A DNA stretch of 64,000 bases from Aphrocallistes beatrix (GCA_963281255.1 OY725499.1:2240096-2304095); one strand, 5' to 3'; positions 30,901 to 42,963 are shown, counted from the first letter of the stretch. Notes: generated from the letters alone by a model not told the origin. Numbers and translations: made by a program.

Positions 30901-31690
30901 TATATTTTTACACCTTTATATACATATTTTCACACGATTTGACGAATTTTGAAAATTATGCTAGAAACTAACTTCCAACGGTTGACATGGGGTTTAGGGG
31001 TGTAGATTTCGAATATCATATTTTCAGATGTATATGATAAATTTTTTGTTTACTTTTGTTTACATTATATACACAAAGTAAACAAATCTCAAAAATATGC
31101 TAGAAACGTGCTTTAAACGACTGACATGGGGTTTTCAGGGGTGTAGATTTCGAATATCATATTTTGAGTAAATTTTCTGATCAATTTGTTTACCTTTGTT
31201 TACAATAGATACATAAAATAAACAAATCTCAAAAATATGCTAGAAACGTGCTTTAAACGACTGACATGGGGTTTTCAGGGGTGTAGATTTCGAATATCAT
31301 ATTTTCGAGTAAATTTTCTGATCAATTTGTTTACCTTTGTTTACAATAGATACATAAAATAAACAAATCTCAAAAATATGCTAGAAACGTGCTTTAAACG
31401 ACTGACATGGGGTTTTCAGGGGTGTAGATTTCGAATATCATATTTTCGAGTAAATTTGCTGATCAATTTGTTTACTTTTGTTTACAATAGATACATTAAG
31501 TAAACAAATCTCAAAAATGGGCTAGGATCTAGCTTCCAACGGTTGACATGGGGTTTTTAGTGCTGTAGATTTTGAATATTATATTTTCGGATCCATATGA
31601 GAAATTATTCGTCGACCTTTGTTTACAATATTTATTTAAGGGAAAAAAATTCCAAAATATGTTTGATTGAGTGACTCCAGGAGGATAAGT
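27915..31690 (+). mobile_element. Head-to-tail array of Helitron/HINE-like units
   Basis: Four or more units in the same orientation abut end to start: type II (27915-28412), type I (28413-29168), type I lacking its 3' block (29169-29965), type II (30017-30527), type I with expanded repeats (30528-31690). At each junction the hairpin block ending AAGCGAAGCGCGCTTGT is followed at once by the next start, CTTATATATTAAAATGCTAG. Internal ~140-bp monomers (CATGGGGTTTTCAGGGGTGT) are expanded at 30960-31560. Tandem head-to-tail copies without target duplications are typical of rolling-circle elements. No Rep/helicase is encoded. Confidence 0.65.
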
Positions 31691-31747
31691 GATTAATGTA
31701 ATAGTTGATCAGAAAAATTGAGAGTTCCAAATTTTGTAGTCAATGGT

Positions 31748-31890
31748 ATGTAAGTATGTATGTATGTATGTATGTATGTATGTATGTATGTATGTATGTA
31801 TGTATGTATGTATGTATGTATGTATGTATGTATGTATGTATGTATGTATGTATGTATGTATGTATGTATGTATGTATGTATGTATGTATG
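31748..31890. repeat. TATG microsatellite
   Basis: About 35 uninterrupted copies of TATG/GTAT. The frames reading Met-Tyr-Val-Cys repeats are artefacts. Confidence 0.97.
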
Positions 31891-32600
31891 TCCGTACGCG
31901 CGCTACTGCGAAATCTAACAGTCGGATTTTACCAAATTTCGCATGTAGGATCTTTTTATGGTGTAGATGTACACCGTCAACATTTTTTGCGAAATCTCAT
32001 CACTTCCGGTTTTTTCAGTACAAGCGCGCTTCGCTTGCTTGCGCTGCGCGGCTGGCAGACACTTTGTGTCCGCCGGAGGCTCCCTTCGGTCGCCTGGGGT
32101 CACATTGGGTAATTATAAAGGAGATAACATCTCTAAATATGTCTATCCTACTGTTATAATCTATATCGCATGAAAAATCACCAAATTTATCAATTTTTAA
32201 AATTTTTGCTGAGTAATGATGACGTCATAACAAAGTGATGAGTCATCCTCTTTTGATGATAGTTGCACTATATGTGAGATATGTTAGTATACAGATTCTA
32301 TTAAAATTTCAGCCTTCTATCTCCTATAATGGCTGAGTTATGCTCGAATAACTGTATTGCTTAACTTTTAAAAATGTGACAATGACGTCATAATTCCATG
32401 ATGAGTCGACATTTTCGTCTGAGCTCAGAACTTAGTGGAGCCATAGCCAAAAGACTTCCACATGCCAAAAATCAGCTTTCTGTGCCTGACAGTTTCTTCA
32501 ATCAATTCGTTACAGATATATATATACACATATACACAAACAATAATCGAGTTTTAATAGTAAGGATATATCCATATTTTAACACCACCACTGCAAAGCT
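31891..32600 (-). mobile_element. Helitron/HINE-like unit (type II), inverted
   Basis: Minus-strand copy of the 17937-18440 unit, with the hairpin block at 32025-32100 (GCGCTGCGCGGCTGGCAGAC) and the start near 32525. The adjoining CCAAATTTCGCATGTAGGAT segment also occurs, inverted, at 18515-18560. Confidence 0.65.
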
Positions 32601-32739
32601 TTGTTTAAAGATATAAGTAAGATCTCAACGACTAATGTAGGACATTTCACCATGTAGGATCCGATTTTGCGCTTTATTTCCCTCCATTGCATCACTGGGG
32701 TAGTTTCGTACCCCACCAAAATTTGGGGTCAAATTATAC

Positions 32740-33350
32740 CCCACAGAGGCAACTGTGTAATAGCTTCCTTTGGGGTGGCTGTGTACCCCAGAGGCAACTG
32801 TGCAGTGATTTCCTCTGGGGTGGATGTGTACCCCAGAGGCAACTGTGCAGTAGTTACCTCTGGGGTGGATGTGTACCCCAGAGGCAACTGTGCAGTGATT
32901 TCCTCTGGGGTGGATGTGTACCCCAGAGGCAACTGTGCAGTAGTTACCTCTGGGGTGGATGTGTACCCCAGAGGCAACTGTGCAGTGATTTCCTCTGGGG
33001 TGGATGTGTACCCCAGAGGCAACAACTGTGCAGTGATTTCCTCTGGGGTGGATGTGTACCCCAGAGGCAACAACTGTGCAGTGATTTCCTCTGGGTGGAT
33101 GTGTACCCCAAAGGCAACTGTGCAGTGATTTCCTCTGGGGTGGATGTGTACCCCAGAGGCAACTGTGCAGTGATTTCCTCTGGGGTGGATGTGTACCCCA
33201 GAGGCAACAACTGTGCAGTGATTTCCTCTGGGGTGGATGTGTGCCCCAGAGGCAACTGTGCAGTAGTTTCCTCTGGGGTGGACGTGTATCCCAGAGGCAA
33301 ATGTGTAGTGATTTCCTCTGGGGTGGATGTGTATCCCAGAGGCATAGGGA
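32740..33350. repeat. 45-bp minisatellite, about 13-14 copies
   Basis: The unit contains GGGGTGGATGTGTACCCC then AGAGGCAACTGTGCAGTG. Variants add 3 bp (GGCAACAACTGTG) or swap GTGATTTCC for GTAGTTACC. 45 and 48 are multiples of three, so several frames stay open on both strands (readings such as VDVYPRGNCAVISSG). The GGGGT...ACCCC half is a small palindrome, shared with GGGGTAAACTTGTACCCC at 35200, 36730 and 38665. Coding is possible but unsupported. Confidence 0.92.
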
Positions 33351-34574
33351 TTAGATAAGTAAGAACAATATCTATGAGGATTTCTTTAATTTAGGCCACT
33401 GTCAATAGCAAACATGTTTCAGCATCAATATTTAGCTACCACATATCTGTCACTATTGCGATTAGAATCTCATTTTATAGTTGATATAACTAATATTTTA
33501 ATATAGTCGAGCCTGTCTACAACTGCCATCTAAGTTACTGGTCAAAAATGGCTGTTATAGACATGTAATGGTCAGAAAATGCAGTGTCAGGTTGTAAGAG
33601 GTAGCAAGTTCGATTGTATATTGATTGTTTTTGAAACTACATTAATTAAATGTTTGTAGCTAATATATCAAATAATGAGATAATGATAATAAAATACCGC
33701 TCGCCCGCATCCCAAAAGGATGTTTTTTGAGCTGAAACAAGTTTTCTATCTACAGTGGCCTTAAGCTTTTCAATTGATGTTGAGGCTTCAAAGCGCAAGC
33801 GAGCGAAGCACGCTTGTCATATATTGAATTGGCATAAAAACCATTCGCAAAAGCATTTGCGGATAGAAAACAAATAATTTCAAGATAGAGGTTAACTGAG
33901 ATATTCCTCTCTCTCAAAATGGGGTGAATACATGTGGTAAGATTATCGCAGTACCATACTAACCTATTATTAGATAAAGAAATGAGAATCACCTTATATT
34001 TTAGATTCTGTAGCCTCTCGATTTTGTAATTGTCTGTTTCCAGTGTCTCAGAAATCAAGCTCATTTGTACTTATAATAAAAAGTCCTGAGAGCATACTCA
34101 CTAGTACTGAGAGCATGCTCATTAAATAATACTAATTAATAATGAAACAAGTGTTGTCAGCTTCCAGGAGCTTTGCTCCTGGCCAAAGGGGGGCTTACAG
34201 CGCCACCCAGACCCCCAGCTGGCTGCTAGCCTCCCAATAAAGTCCTGGACACGCCACTGCCCAACCTTACCATGTGCTACCGCACGCGGCTACGGTCTCG
34301 CCATCTTTATTCCCAAAATTTGCCTTCCTTTGATTTAATAATGTCCAATAGAAACCCTGCCCATCTAAACACAATGGAATGTATGTTATATCAACTTTTA
34401 CATTAATTTTAGGACGATATATATCGCTTCTTTAGACACTTAAACTTATTAGTTAATAAGCACGCTCTCAGTACTTTCAAAACTCCATTTGTATGCTTTC
34501 ATTCAGAAATTCTAATTTTTTGTGCCATACGACAAGCGAGGCAGATTATTTTTTGATTTTGTCGAGTAATAAGA
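33351..34574. other. AT-rich non-coding stretch
   Basis: No gene. A partial hairpin block (GCGCAAGCGAGCGAAG) lies near 33792, and a GGGGGGCTTACAGCGCC patch near 34190 resembles repeat debris. Confidence 0.5.
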
Positions 34575-34760
34575 TGGATATCCTGTCAGCAAACATGGAA
34601 CAGCACCTTCTTTCAACTTATGCCCCTGCACGAGGTACCTCCGCGAACATTCCGTCTCCTATGGGAATTTTGTGTGTGGTTTATGTCTTCTCCCCATGAG
34701 ATGTTTAACACAATCACTCGCGGAACCTACATGCATGCCATCAATATTATTACAGAGTAA
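34572..34760 (+). other. Possible coding fragment, unidentified
   Basis: A 63-codon open stretch reads NSTFFQLMPLHEVPPRTF, LLWEFCVWFMSSPHEMF and TRGTYMHAINIITE before a stop at 34758-34760. The composition is protein-like, with no start codon or neighbour exon evident. It could be an exon relic or chance. Confidence 0.2.
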
Positions 34761-34929
34761 ACCCCGGATTCAAGCTAGTTTTAGTTCAGGTGGATGTGTT
34801 GGCATTTTGAATAGGGAAATTTGGGGTCTGACGGTAGTAGTTACTCTCACAGCCTGGAGCTGACAACTATTTTGAATTTTGAACAGAGATATTATTAATT
34901 AAAATAAATAGCGGATTACAAACTTTACA

Positions 34930-35650
34930 ATAAACTCAAGCATTAAGTACTGATAGTAATATAAGCTGTTTTATAAAACAGAAATTCAATAATGAGACAA
35001 TACATTTGTGAAAGAAATGGAACAGCAAATTAAGAATACAGATTGAATTTAACGACATTAACTCAACAAAGAACTAAGCAAAAAATATAGTAAGAAGAAT
35101 TCAAAAGAGAAAAGGATTTATCAGTATGTAAATGGTTGATAACACGAACTATTATCTGCAATGGTTGCGTAATATATGCACACGATAAAAACACTTCAAA
35201 CTATGGGGTAAATTTGTACCCCATATAATATCTATTTGTTTTGAATGACGCAAGCTTGACAAAAATCATCACCAGTAGAGAATTTAAATCAGGAAGTGTA
35301 TAAACGAAACACAAACTTCAAAATAAAACATGAATTTGAAGATGATAAATAATAAAATCTTAATATGTAATGGGATACAAAGTGAATTTTACAACACTAG
35401 AGAGATAAATGATCCAAATTATGAATGTAATTGGCTTTTCAACATGCTATCTTCACTAGTAAAACTCGATTAATGTATACGTAGATGTTACAGTAAGACA
35501 GCGAAATCAGTGATTTCACGAAATCCCTGAATGTTTAAGGAAATTCATGAAATTATTGAAATAATTACGAAATTCACGAAATTCCTCATTTAATGCATTT
35601 ATTCCTAGTGAACACAACAAAATGAAGAAATGTTAAGAAATTAAGAAAGT
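34930..35650. repeat. Copy A of a repeat linked to retroelement relics
   Basis: Shares long stretches with 36640-37740 (copy B) and 38505-38910 (copy C), for example GGTTGATAACACGAACTATT and GGCTTTTCAACATGCTA. Each lies beside an integrase or RT relic on the minus strand, so it may be an LTR or untranslated end of that element. Confidence 0.75.
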
Positions 35651-35655
35651 ATTTG

Positions 35656-36278
35656 TTAGCATAAGGACATGGTCTTTCGCCTCAGCCAGTACACGGGTTC
35701 GGCGATTCTAGTTGAATGTTGGTGTGTAACTCTGTCATCTACGTGTGCGTAGGTTTGCCCAATCCATTGCAAGGCCTGGTTCACCAACCGCTGGTAGGTC
35801 GCCTGGCTATTACATAATCCGAAAGCCATTCGCGTCATTTCATGGTGCCATCTAGTTGTCGAGAACGCCGTCTTTGGCTGATCCAGGTTGACAACAGGTA
35901 CGGCCCAGTACGCGCTTGCGCAGCGCAGCGTAAGGTATCGAGGATGTCGCGAGGGTTGGGCATTTAGTGCCTTGTAGTCCATACGAAACGAGATCTGCCA
36001 TCCTTCTTCGTAACGAGTATGATCGGGCTGCTCCATGGGGATTTGGACGGGCGGCATATTCCATTCCGCAACATTTCAGTTACTTGTTGGTCGATCTGGG
36101 CCTGTGTGCCTGGGACACTCGTCTCGGTGAGCTGGATTGGCAGGTGATTCCCAGTGTCAACCACATGGATTGCGTGTGGGGTGGTCGACGGAGACTTCGA
36201 TATAGCGATGACATAGATATAGCATCCGGACTTGTTTTGCACACAATATGCAGAGCCGATGGCTAAGCTGATCTCCAA
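35656..36278 (-). pseudogene. Ty3/gypsy reverse transcriptase fragment
   Basis: Reads on the minus strand through ICRPSKSPWSSPIILVTKKD, DYKALNAQ, QPKTAFSTTRWHHEMTRM and AFGLCNSQATYQRL, the conserved RT blocks in order. The YVDD box appears as HVDD. Frames shift near 35960-36060. No protease, RNase H or integrase adjoins it. Confidence 0.88.
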
Positions 36279-36639
36279 ATTTCATGCCAAAATAGGCGTA
36301 ATAGGTTCTTTTAACAAAATCAGTAATATATTTCCTCTGTTATTTAATAAGGGTGTATTCGCCACAAATGATGCAAAACTCATCAGGGTGCGTTAGAGCA
36401 GCTTCTTCATAGCGAGATCATCGTTTTAATAGTACAGATGCTACAGAGAAATTTCAGTAATTATAGGAGTCACATGACCAGTTGTGCAAAACTTTTTTTG
36501 GAAGGCAAAATGAATTTTTTAATAAAAGTCAATATGCTATTTCTTATGCTAAGCTCCAAGCAACCTAGGTTGCCCAAGCTCTTCTATGTCATTGTAGCAG
36601 CGGAAGTGATAATACGGATGGAATTCAAACGAAACCAAA

Positions 36640-37740
36640 AAATGATTTAGCAGTAAGTGGTTGATAACATGAACTGTCATTTGCAATGGTTGCATAAGAT
36701 ATACTCACTATTGAATACACTCCAAACTATGGGGTAAACTTGTACCCCACACATAATATGTATATGATTTGAAAGAGTAAATTTGACAAAAATCATCGCC
36801 AGTAGGGAATTTAAATCAGGAAGTGTACAAACGAAACACAAACTTCAAAATCAAAACATGAATTTGAAGATGAAAAAATCATAAAATCTTAATATGTAAT
36901 GGGATACAAAGTGAATTTTACAACACTAGAGATTAGGGGTGTACCGGATATCCGGTTCTAATCCGGTATCCGGCTATATCCGGCCATTTACCGGATATCC
37001 GGCCGGAACCGGATATGAACCACTATCCGGCCGGATTGTGGTTCCAATTGTGATCGTGTATGAATTAAACATTAACTACAAAAAGAATAGAAACAGAAGC
37101 AATTTATTCAATTAACTACAATTTAATTCTAAAGCTATTATCAATCCATAGATCTAATCTAATCTATAACCTATTCCAATCTACTATATTAAAACTCTAA
37201 ATGCTAGCTAATAGTTGTAATTCAATAAAGAAAGATTCTTTTGTATGAATATTAATCTCTCACCATTTTCTGGTAGTAGCCTACTTCGTTTTTTAGGTCT
37301 TGATGTGATATTATGGTATCATTTATCAAATAAATATTTAGCCGGATAACCGGATAATTGAGTAGCGGATATCCGGATCCGGCCGGAGTAGAAAATCTCT
37401 AATCCGGTACACCTCTACTAGAGATAAATGATCCAAATTATGAATGTAATTGGCTTTTCAACATGCTATCTTCACTAGTAAAACTCGATTAATGTATACG
37501 TAGATGTTACAGTAAGACAGCGAAATCAGTGATTTCACGAAATCCCTGAATGTTTTAGGAAATTCATGAAATTACTACAAGTATTTCTTTCACCCAGGAA
37601 AATCACGAATTTATTGAAATAATTACGAAATTCCTATTTTAAAGACCAAGTTATTTCATCAATTTACTAAACACTAAAGAAAAGAGATTCAATACTGCAT
37701 TTATTCCTAGTGAACACAACAAAATGAAGAAATGTTAAGA
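36640..37740. repeat. Copy B of the retroelement-linked repeat, with hAT MITE inside
   Basis: Matches copies A and C on both sides of the MITE at 36934-37417. It lies just past the C terminus of the minus-strand integrase relic, consistent with being that element's downstream end. Confidence 0.75.
36934..37417. mobile_element. hAT-type MITE with CCGGATATCCGG repeats
   Basis: Ends TAGGGGTGTACCGGAT and ATCCGGTACACCTCTA are inverted copies, with the perfect 8-bp duplication CTAGAGAT at 36926-36933 and 37418-37425. Copy C (38858-38865) holds the uninserted site CTAGAGATAAATG. The subterminal regions are dense in the palindrome CCGGATATCCGG. Confidence 0.92.
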
Positions 37741-38420
37741 AATTATTTGTTAGCACAAGTGAGACTTCCGTGGCATCGAGAATTACACTTAAGTTTTGCT
37801 TTATAGCACTTACTTCTGTTCGATTTACACTTGCTCGGATCATTACAATTGCGTTTAGCAACTACTTCTTCAAATTCACTTCCTGGATCCGAGTGTTGTT
37901 CTTCAGTGATAGTAAGTGATAGTAAGTTGCATTGAAGTGATACTACGAGTAGTATCATCACAGGGTTGCACTGATGTGATATTAACTGGAGTGATTAAAT
38001 TGTCAGTCGAAGCTGTAGGTGAGTGGGCAACAATAGCTGCAAGATCATCTTCACTTTCTAGGGTGTTTATTACCTTTGATGGCAGAGACAGTGATGTTAG
38101 GCCAACACGTGCCTCACATCCAAACATGGCATAATAAGGGTGCACTTTGTTCCAGAATGATAAGCGGAATTCTTTTGGAACTGTACAAATTTGATCCCAA
38201 CAGTCCAATCTTGCGTCTTGTTGTCTGCAAGCCAGGCAACAAGCATATCCTTTATGTCTCCATTAGCGCGTTCCGCAGAACCTTGACTTTGTGGGTGGCG
38301 CGGCTTTCCATGAACCAGAGCAAGTTTTGGCCATACTTGTTTCAGATCTGTAATCACACTTGCTGTAAATTCTGAGCCATTATCACTCTGAAGAATGCCA
38401 GGTACATCCAGAAGCAAGAT
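37660..38420 (-). pseudogene. KRBA2-like (gypsy-derived) integrase C-terminal relic
   Basis: The minus strand reads LQSDNGSEFTASVI, LVHGKPRHPQSQGSAERANG, WTVGIKFVQFQKNSAYHSG (integrase core with the second D and the E), then in a second frame YYAMFGCEARVGL, and in a third a cysteine-rich tail, KCNSRCHGSLTCANK. That order, including the CNSRCH tail, is characteristic of the integrase family that includes vertebrate KRBA2. At least two frame changes (near 38130 and 37950) disable it. The N-terminal half is missing. Confidence 0.85.
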
Positions 38421-38439
38421 GTCTACAGTTGAAATGCCA

Positions 38440-38930
38440 CTTCAGCTGCACGCTTTGTTGCGAGAGGTTAGAGAACACAAAACTTGGTAATATGGTCCTG
38501 ATAAACCAGCAAATTGAATTTAACGACATTAATCAAAGAACTAAGCAAAAATATACAAAGAATTCCAAGAGAAAAGGACTTATCAGTAAATGGTTGATAA
38601 CACGAACTATTATTTACAATGGTTGCATAATATATGTACACCATAAAAACAATTAAGACTATGGGGTAAACTTGTACCCCACATAAGATGTATATGGTTT
38701 GAATGACTCGCAAACTTGACAAAAATCATCACCAGTAGAGAATTTAAATCAGGAAGTGTACAAACGAAACACAAACTTCAAAATCAAAACATGAATTTGA
38801 AGATGATAAATAATAAAATCTTAATATGTAATGGGATACAAAGTGAATTTTACAACACTAGAGATAAATGATCCAAATTATGAATGTAATTGGCTTTTCA
38901 ACATGCTACATTATATTCATTAAAGAAAGA
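38440..38930. repeat. Copy C of the retroelement-linked repeat (uninserted)
   Basis: Similar to copies A and B over about 400 bp. It keeps the intact CTAGAGAT target that in copy B holds a hAT MITE. Confidence 0.75.
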
Positions 38931-39003
38931 TAAGTTTACAGGTCTTAGTCAAGATGTGAACAAAATATTAAGAATCATTCTCTAAATATACGTACTATTT
39001 TGC

Positions 39004-39351
39004 AAGGGGCCCCTAATAATAACTGGAGACTTCAATATCCATGTTGACATGCCGTCTGAGTCTAAACAGTTCTCCGAGCTCCTTCGTTCTCTATCTTTGA
39101 TCCAGCATGTGAATCAACCAACTCATGAGAAGGGTCACATTATCGATTTGATAATATCCCGTTCTGCTGACAACATCATCCTCTCTGATTCCGCTCCTGT
39201 CAATCTATTCTCCGAGCATTTCTCCATCTCTTGTAGTCTCTCGCTTTCCAAACCTTCCCTTTCCTCTCAGGAGGTTACCTATCGTTCCAAATCCATCAAC
39301 CCCCAATCCTTCTTGCTGATCTCTGTGCTATCCCACCTGATCATCTTATAG
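39004..39351 (+). pseudogene. LINE endonuclease fragment (CR1/L2-like)
   Basis: The frame reads PLIITGDFNIHVD, then QPTHEKGHIIDLIISR and SEHFSISCSL, matching the GDFN, GHxLDLII and SDH blocks of the apurinic-like endonuclease of non-LTR retrotransposons. Upstream endonuclease blocks and all of RT are absent: a short fragment. Confidence 0.85.
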
Positions 39352-39354
39352 AAC

Positions 39355-41700
39355 TTATAGCATCGTTAACAGAGTTAAGTTATGTACTGAATCGGGTGGC
39401 CGGTCAGCGGTTAGGGGAGGGTCCTCAGCGTTTTCGCCGTCACGTGTCTGAGATTGCGGTATCGTCGGGGATTGGAACAGGACGACTTTGCAGCGGTCCA
39501 GAGGCACGGTTTTCGTTTTACCACCCCCCACATCGATTGTAACGTTATGAAGTATGGCTGATACTACAGGGAAAGGTCCGTTGTATCGCGGATCGAGGCT
39601 GTCAGCTTTGACATCGTTACGCAAATAGACCTGCCCGCTATCCTTAAAATCGGTTGCCCCACGGCCTCTACCATACGTTCGCTTCATACTATCCCATATG
39701 TCTCCAGACTAGTGCGGGCCGACTCTACGGCCTGTTCGATACTGGGACACCTGGTCGTAGCACTCTCCTCTTCTTCTTCTTCAATGCAGGGTTGGGATCA
39801 GTTGGGATCAGGGTTGGGGACAGTGTTTCCCTCAGTATTGCTGGAAAGTGCGTTAATTTTGTAATTTAGGTCTGACTTCTTGGAGGACGAAGGGCTGCAT
39901 TTTTCTCCACGGGCGACGTTCGGTGAGGATGAACCTTCAGGTCTGCTTAACAGACCCAATACTACGCTCCGCTTGCCCATCCCCCCCGCGGGTGATACGA
40001 CGATGAATGCAACTTCTTTACTCCTAACGCGTCCAGTGCCTGTCTAACCATCAACACATCCATGTTTGGACCCTGATCTGAGAGGAAAGATTCGGGCGTT
40101 CCGTGGCGATAAATCCAGAATGTATTGAGCGCGACGAGAATCGAGTCAGACGATTGGTCCCGCATGGGTGCGATTTCGATTTGTTTAGAGAATAGGTCTG
40201 TCATTAGTCAGAAATACCTGTGTTGCTCACTACCACATGGCAAGGCCGCCGGGTCAAAGGCAACGATTTGATGGGGCTTGTGCGCAGATCGATTTGGTTC
40301 CAATGGTTCACCGGTCTTGTTCTTTCCCTTTTCTCTCTGGGATATAATACACCGGCTCCAAAACTCCCGAATATCCCTCTGCACTCCGTTCCAAGTGAAC
40401 TGTGCCTCAAGTGGTCGAGGATTCGTCTCATGCCAGGATGGGACGTATTGTACACGCGTTCGAAGACCATCTCCCACAGTCATTTCGGAACTAGAATGAG
40501 GCCGTAGCGGGTAACGATATTATCTTTCAAAGCGAGTCGCTGATTGTGGTAACGACCGTATCAGGCACAACCTCGCGTATCCAAATGTTTGATTAAGGAA
40601 TTGATAGCTGTTCAGCACATTGTCCGGCATGAATCTCCTCCAAGAAACTACAGACAGTTAAGTTGTAAACGAACCAGTCGAAAACTTCGCGTCATTAACT
40701 CGTTCATTGACTTCACACTCAAGCCTTGATAAGAAATCGGCTGCGCTGTTGCTAATTCTATTTTATTTCGTAAATCCTGACCATCTAACTCCTGGCTCTA
40801 GCGCGGAAACTTGCATCTAAGGTCCCACTGCTTCCACAGCCAACGCAGTGTTGTGATCGCTAAGAGAGTTTATCTTCAGGTCGTCTTTAGGTAGTCTCGG
40901 AACTTCCTGCTTGAGGCTTTGAGAGCCCAGCAGTCTATCTCTCCAGCTGCCTACTTTCTCTGGCTCGGATCAGGCCTGTGAAGTAGTAGGACAACGAGCG
41001 TATTTCCTGATTTCCATCCAACTGGGACAGTACTCCTCCGACTGCCACAGAGAGACATCAGTCTGCAATTAAAATGGGAGATCCAATCCGGATAGGCGAG
41101 TAAGGCGGGAGAGTCTGTGAAGTTCGTTCTCAGAGCGTCAAACGCCCTGCAACACTGCATTCCATACATAGGACACGATATTTCGCCTCAGCCAGTACAA
41201 GGCCATATTGGGGAGGGAGTCGAGATAGAAATTCACGAGCCCCAGGAACCGTTTAAGCTCCAACTTGTCACGTGGCTGTTGGACTGCCAGTATCTTCTCC
41301 ACGTTGCTATGGAGCGGCTGGTGCCTAGTGTTATCAGATGCCCGATGAATTCCGTGCATTGACATCAGGGTTTCATCCAGCTTTCCAAAGTCATACGCCT
41401 AAATGGGCGCCACCATTTTTCTACGCGCCTAGACTCTGCATTTTTATATATGTTTCTCTAGCACTTAAAGTGTTTGAGATGATCATTGAAGGAACGTGAA
41501 TAGGTAAGCGTATCATTAATGTACGGTTGGCTGTTGGTGTTGCTCGCTGGTAAGTTGCCTGGGCGTTACATAACCCAAATGGCATAACGCAAAACTCAAA
41601 CTGTCCCCTAGGAGTCATGAAACCCGTCTTCTCGCGATCTTCCTCAGTGATTGGGATGCTCCAGTACGCGCTTGCTCCGTCCAGTGTAGAGTAAAATTCA
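39355..41700 (-). pseudogene. Decayed Ty3/gypsy pol gene
   Basis: Successive minus-strand fragments follow gypsy order from 41700 leftward: RT (FEFCVMPFGLCNAQATYQR, 41618-41421), RT-RNase H tether (LKRFLGLVNFYLDSLP; AFDALRTNFTDSPALLAYPDW, 41365-40951), integrase zinc region (SWHETNPRPL, 40483-40208), integrase core (FLSDQGPNMD, SSYHPRGG, 40204-39962), and the C-terminal barrel (GQVYLRNDVKADSLDPRYNG, 39687-39355). Many frame changes and stops separate the parts. A short TTCTTCTTCTTC insertion and GGGTTGGGATCA repeat interrupt it near 39780. It is distinct from the elements at 21349-24103 and 35656-36278. Confidence 0.88.
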
Positions 41701-41703
41701 TAA

Positions 41704-41830
41704 CCGTAAAAAATGACCGTTTAATTTGCTTCTGAATATTCTCAAAAATAAGGAAATAGCAATTAGTAGGAACTTTTGAAAATGATGTCCAGAATTCATT
41801 AGGAACTCACATCTCTGCATATATTGAAAA
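41704..41830. repeat. Copy of a repeat found again at 43645-43765
   Basis: AATGACCGTTTAATTTGCTT through AACTCACATCTCTG is almost identical at both places, in direct orientation, with single-base differences. Confidence 0.85.
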
Positions 41831-41990
41831 TTACTATTCGCATGCGAATAAGCAACAACTACGAATCAGATTCAAGGAACTGTTACACGAAAAATAGACG
41901 CCCCAGAATGGTTCCCCCGGTTCATCTATTTCGTAATATTTGGACCCCCTCGGAACTAATATTTCAGTGTTATCCTCTAAAATATACATA

Positions 41991-42513
41991 CAGTAGAACC
42001 TCTATAAGTGGGGTCTCTATATGTGGGGGGACCTCTATAAGTGGGGCAATTTTTTGACATCTTTGCTCATTTCCATACAGATAAACCTCCATAAGTGGGG
42101 AAGTGCCATTATGCGGGGAATGGGGGTGACTTTTAGGCTAATAATACCTCACGACACTAAGATTAACCTCTATATGTGGGGAATATGATAGGAGTTTTTC
42201 TATGCGAAATTGGATATTAATCAAAACAACCGTTCACAGATGAATCGGAACTTGGGATTGTGCTATACCATTTGCTGGAAATTTCGTGCCTCACAAATCA
42301 ACCCTTTCTCATATCATTACACCCTTAATAAACCATTAAAAAATCGTAAGAAAGTAATAATAAATTTTAGGGAAAGTAGAATAGAGAATTCTCATAGTAA
42401 TACTAAGGCAAGCTTGTTTTATGGGAATATTACAATTGGAATCATAAGTGGGGAATGGGGGAGTATCATCATGCTAGCCGGCCCAACCTCCCCCACTTAT
42501 AGAGGTTCTACTG
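41991..42513. mobile_element. TA-target MITE, CAGTAGAACCTCTATAAGTGG ends
   Basis: Ends CAGTAGAACCTCTATAAGTG and CACTTATAGAGGTTCTACTG are inverted copies flanked by TA (41989-41990, 42514-42515). Subterminal CTCTATAAGTGGGG is repeated several times. Pogo/Tc1-type ends, no coding capacity. Confidence 0.92.
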
Positions 42514-42519
42514 TATATT

Positions 42520-42790
42520 GAAAAGTCGAGTGCGCATGCGCATAGGGTCGAGTGCGCATTCGCATTCAAAAGGGTCGAATTCGTATGCGCATATCATCGT
42601 TTATGTTTGTTATGGTATATTTACGCAACTGACTAGCCTTGCGGAAAATAATCAAGATGTCAGTAACAGCATGTACGTGACTGCCACTTTTAGCCAGTCC
42701 TTTGAGTTCATCATATTCAGGTTTTACTATACATACAAGTATATACGTACATAATATGTGTATTCAAATATATTTTGTATAATATCCGTT
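42520..42790. repeat. Repeat inverted at 47990-48330
   Basis: GAGTGCGCATGCGCATAGGG, GGAAAATAATCAAGATGTCA and CCTTTGAGTTCATCATATTC recur in reverse complement at 47990-48330, so this and the distal copy bracket the 34-bp satellite as ~5.5 kb-spaced inverted repeats. Confidence 0.85.
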
Positions 42791-42963
42791 ATACGCAGCG
42801 GTTTATTCTTAAGTCTAAAAAAGTGAAGGAACGTTATGAATTACTGCGCCACTCTTAGCATAATCTGGGCCCCCTCTGGTATCCTGGTTTTCGAAAACGT
42901 AGAAGCAAATATTTATGCTTATTATTTGTGAACTTCATCAAAACAATACCATCACTAATTATA

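Noticed and set aside
31705..32159. Met-Tyr-Val-Cys repeat proteins
   Set aside because: Artefact of the TATG microsatellite running into a Helitron-like unit.
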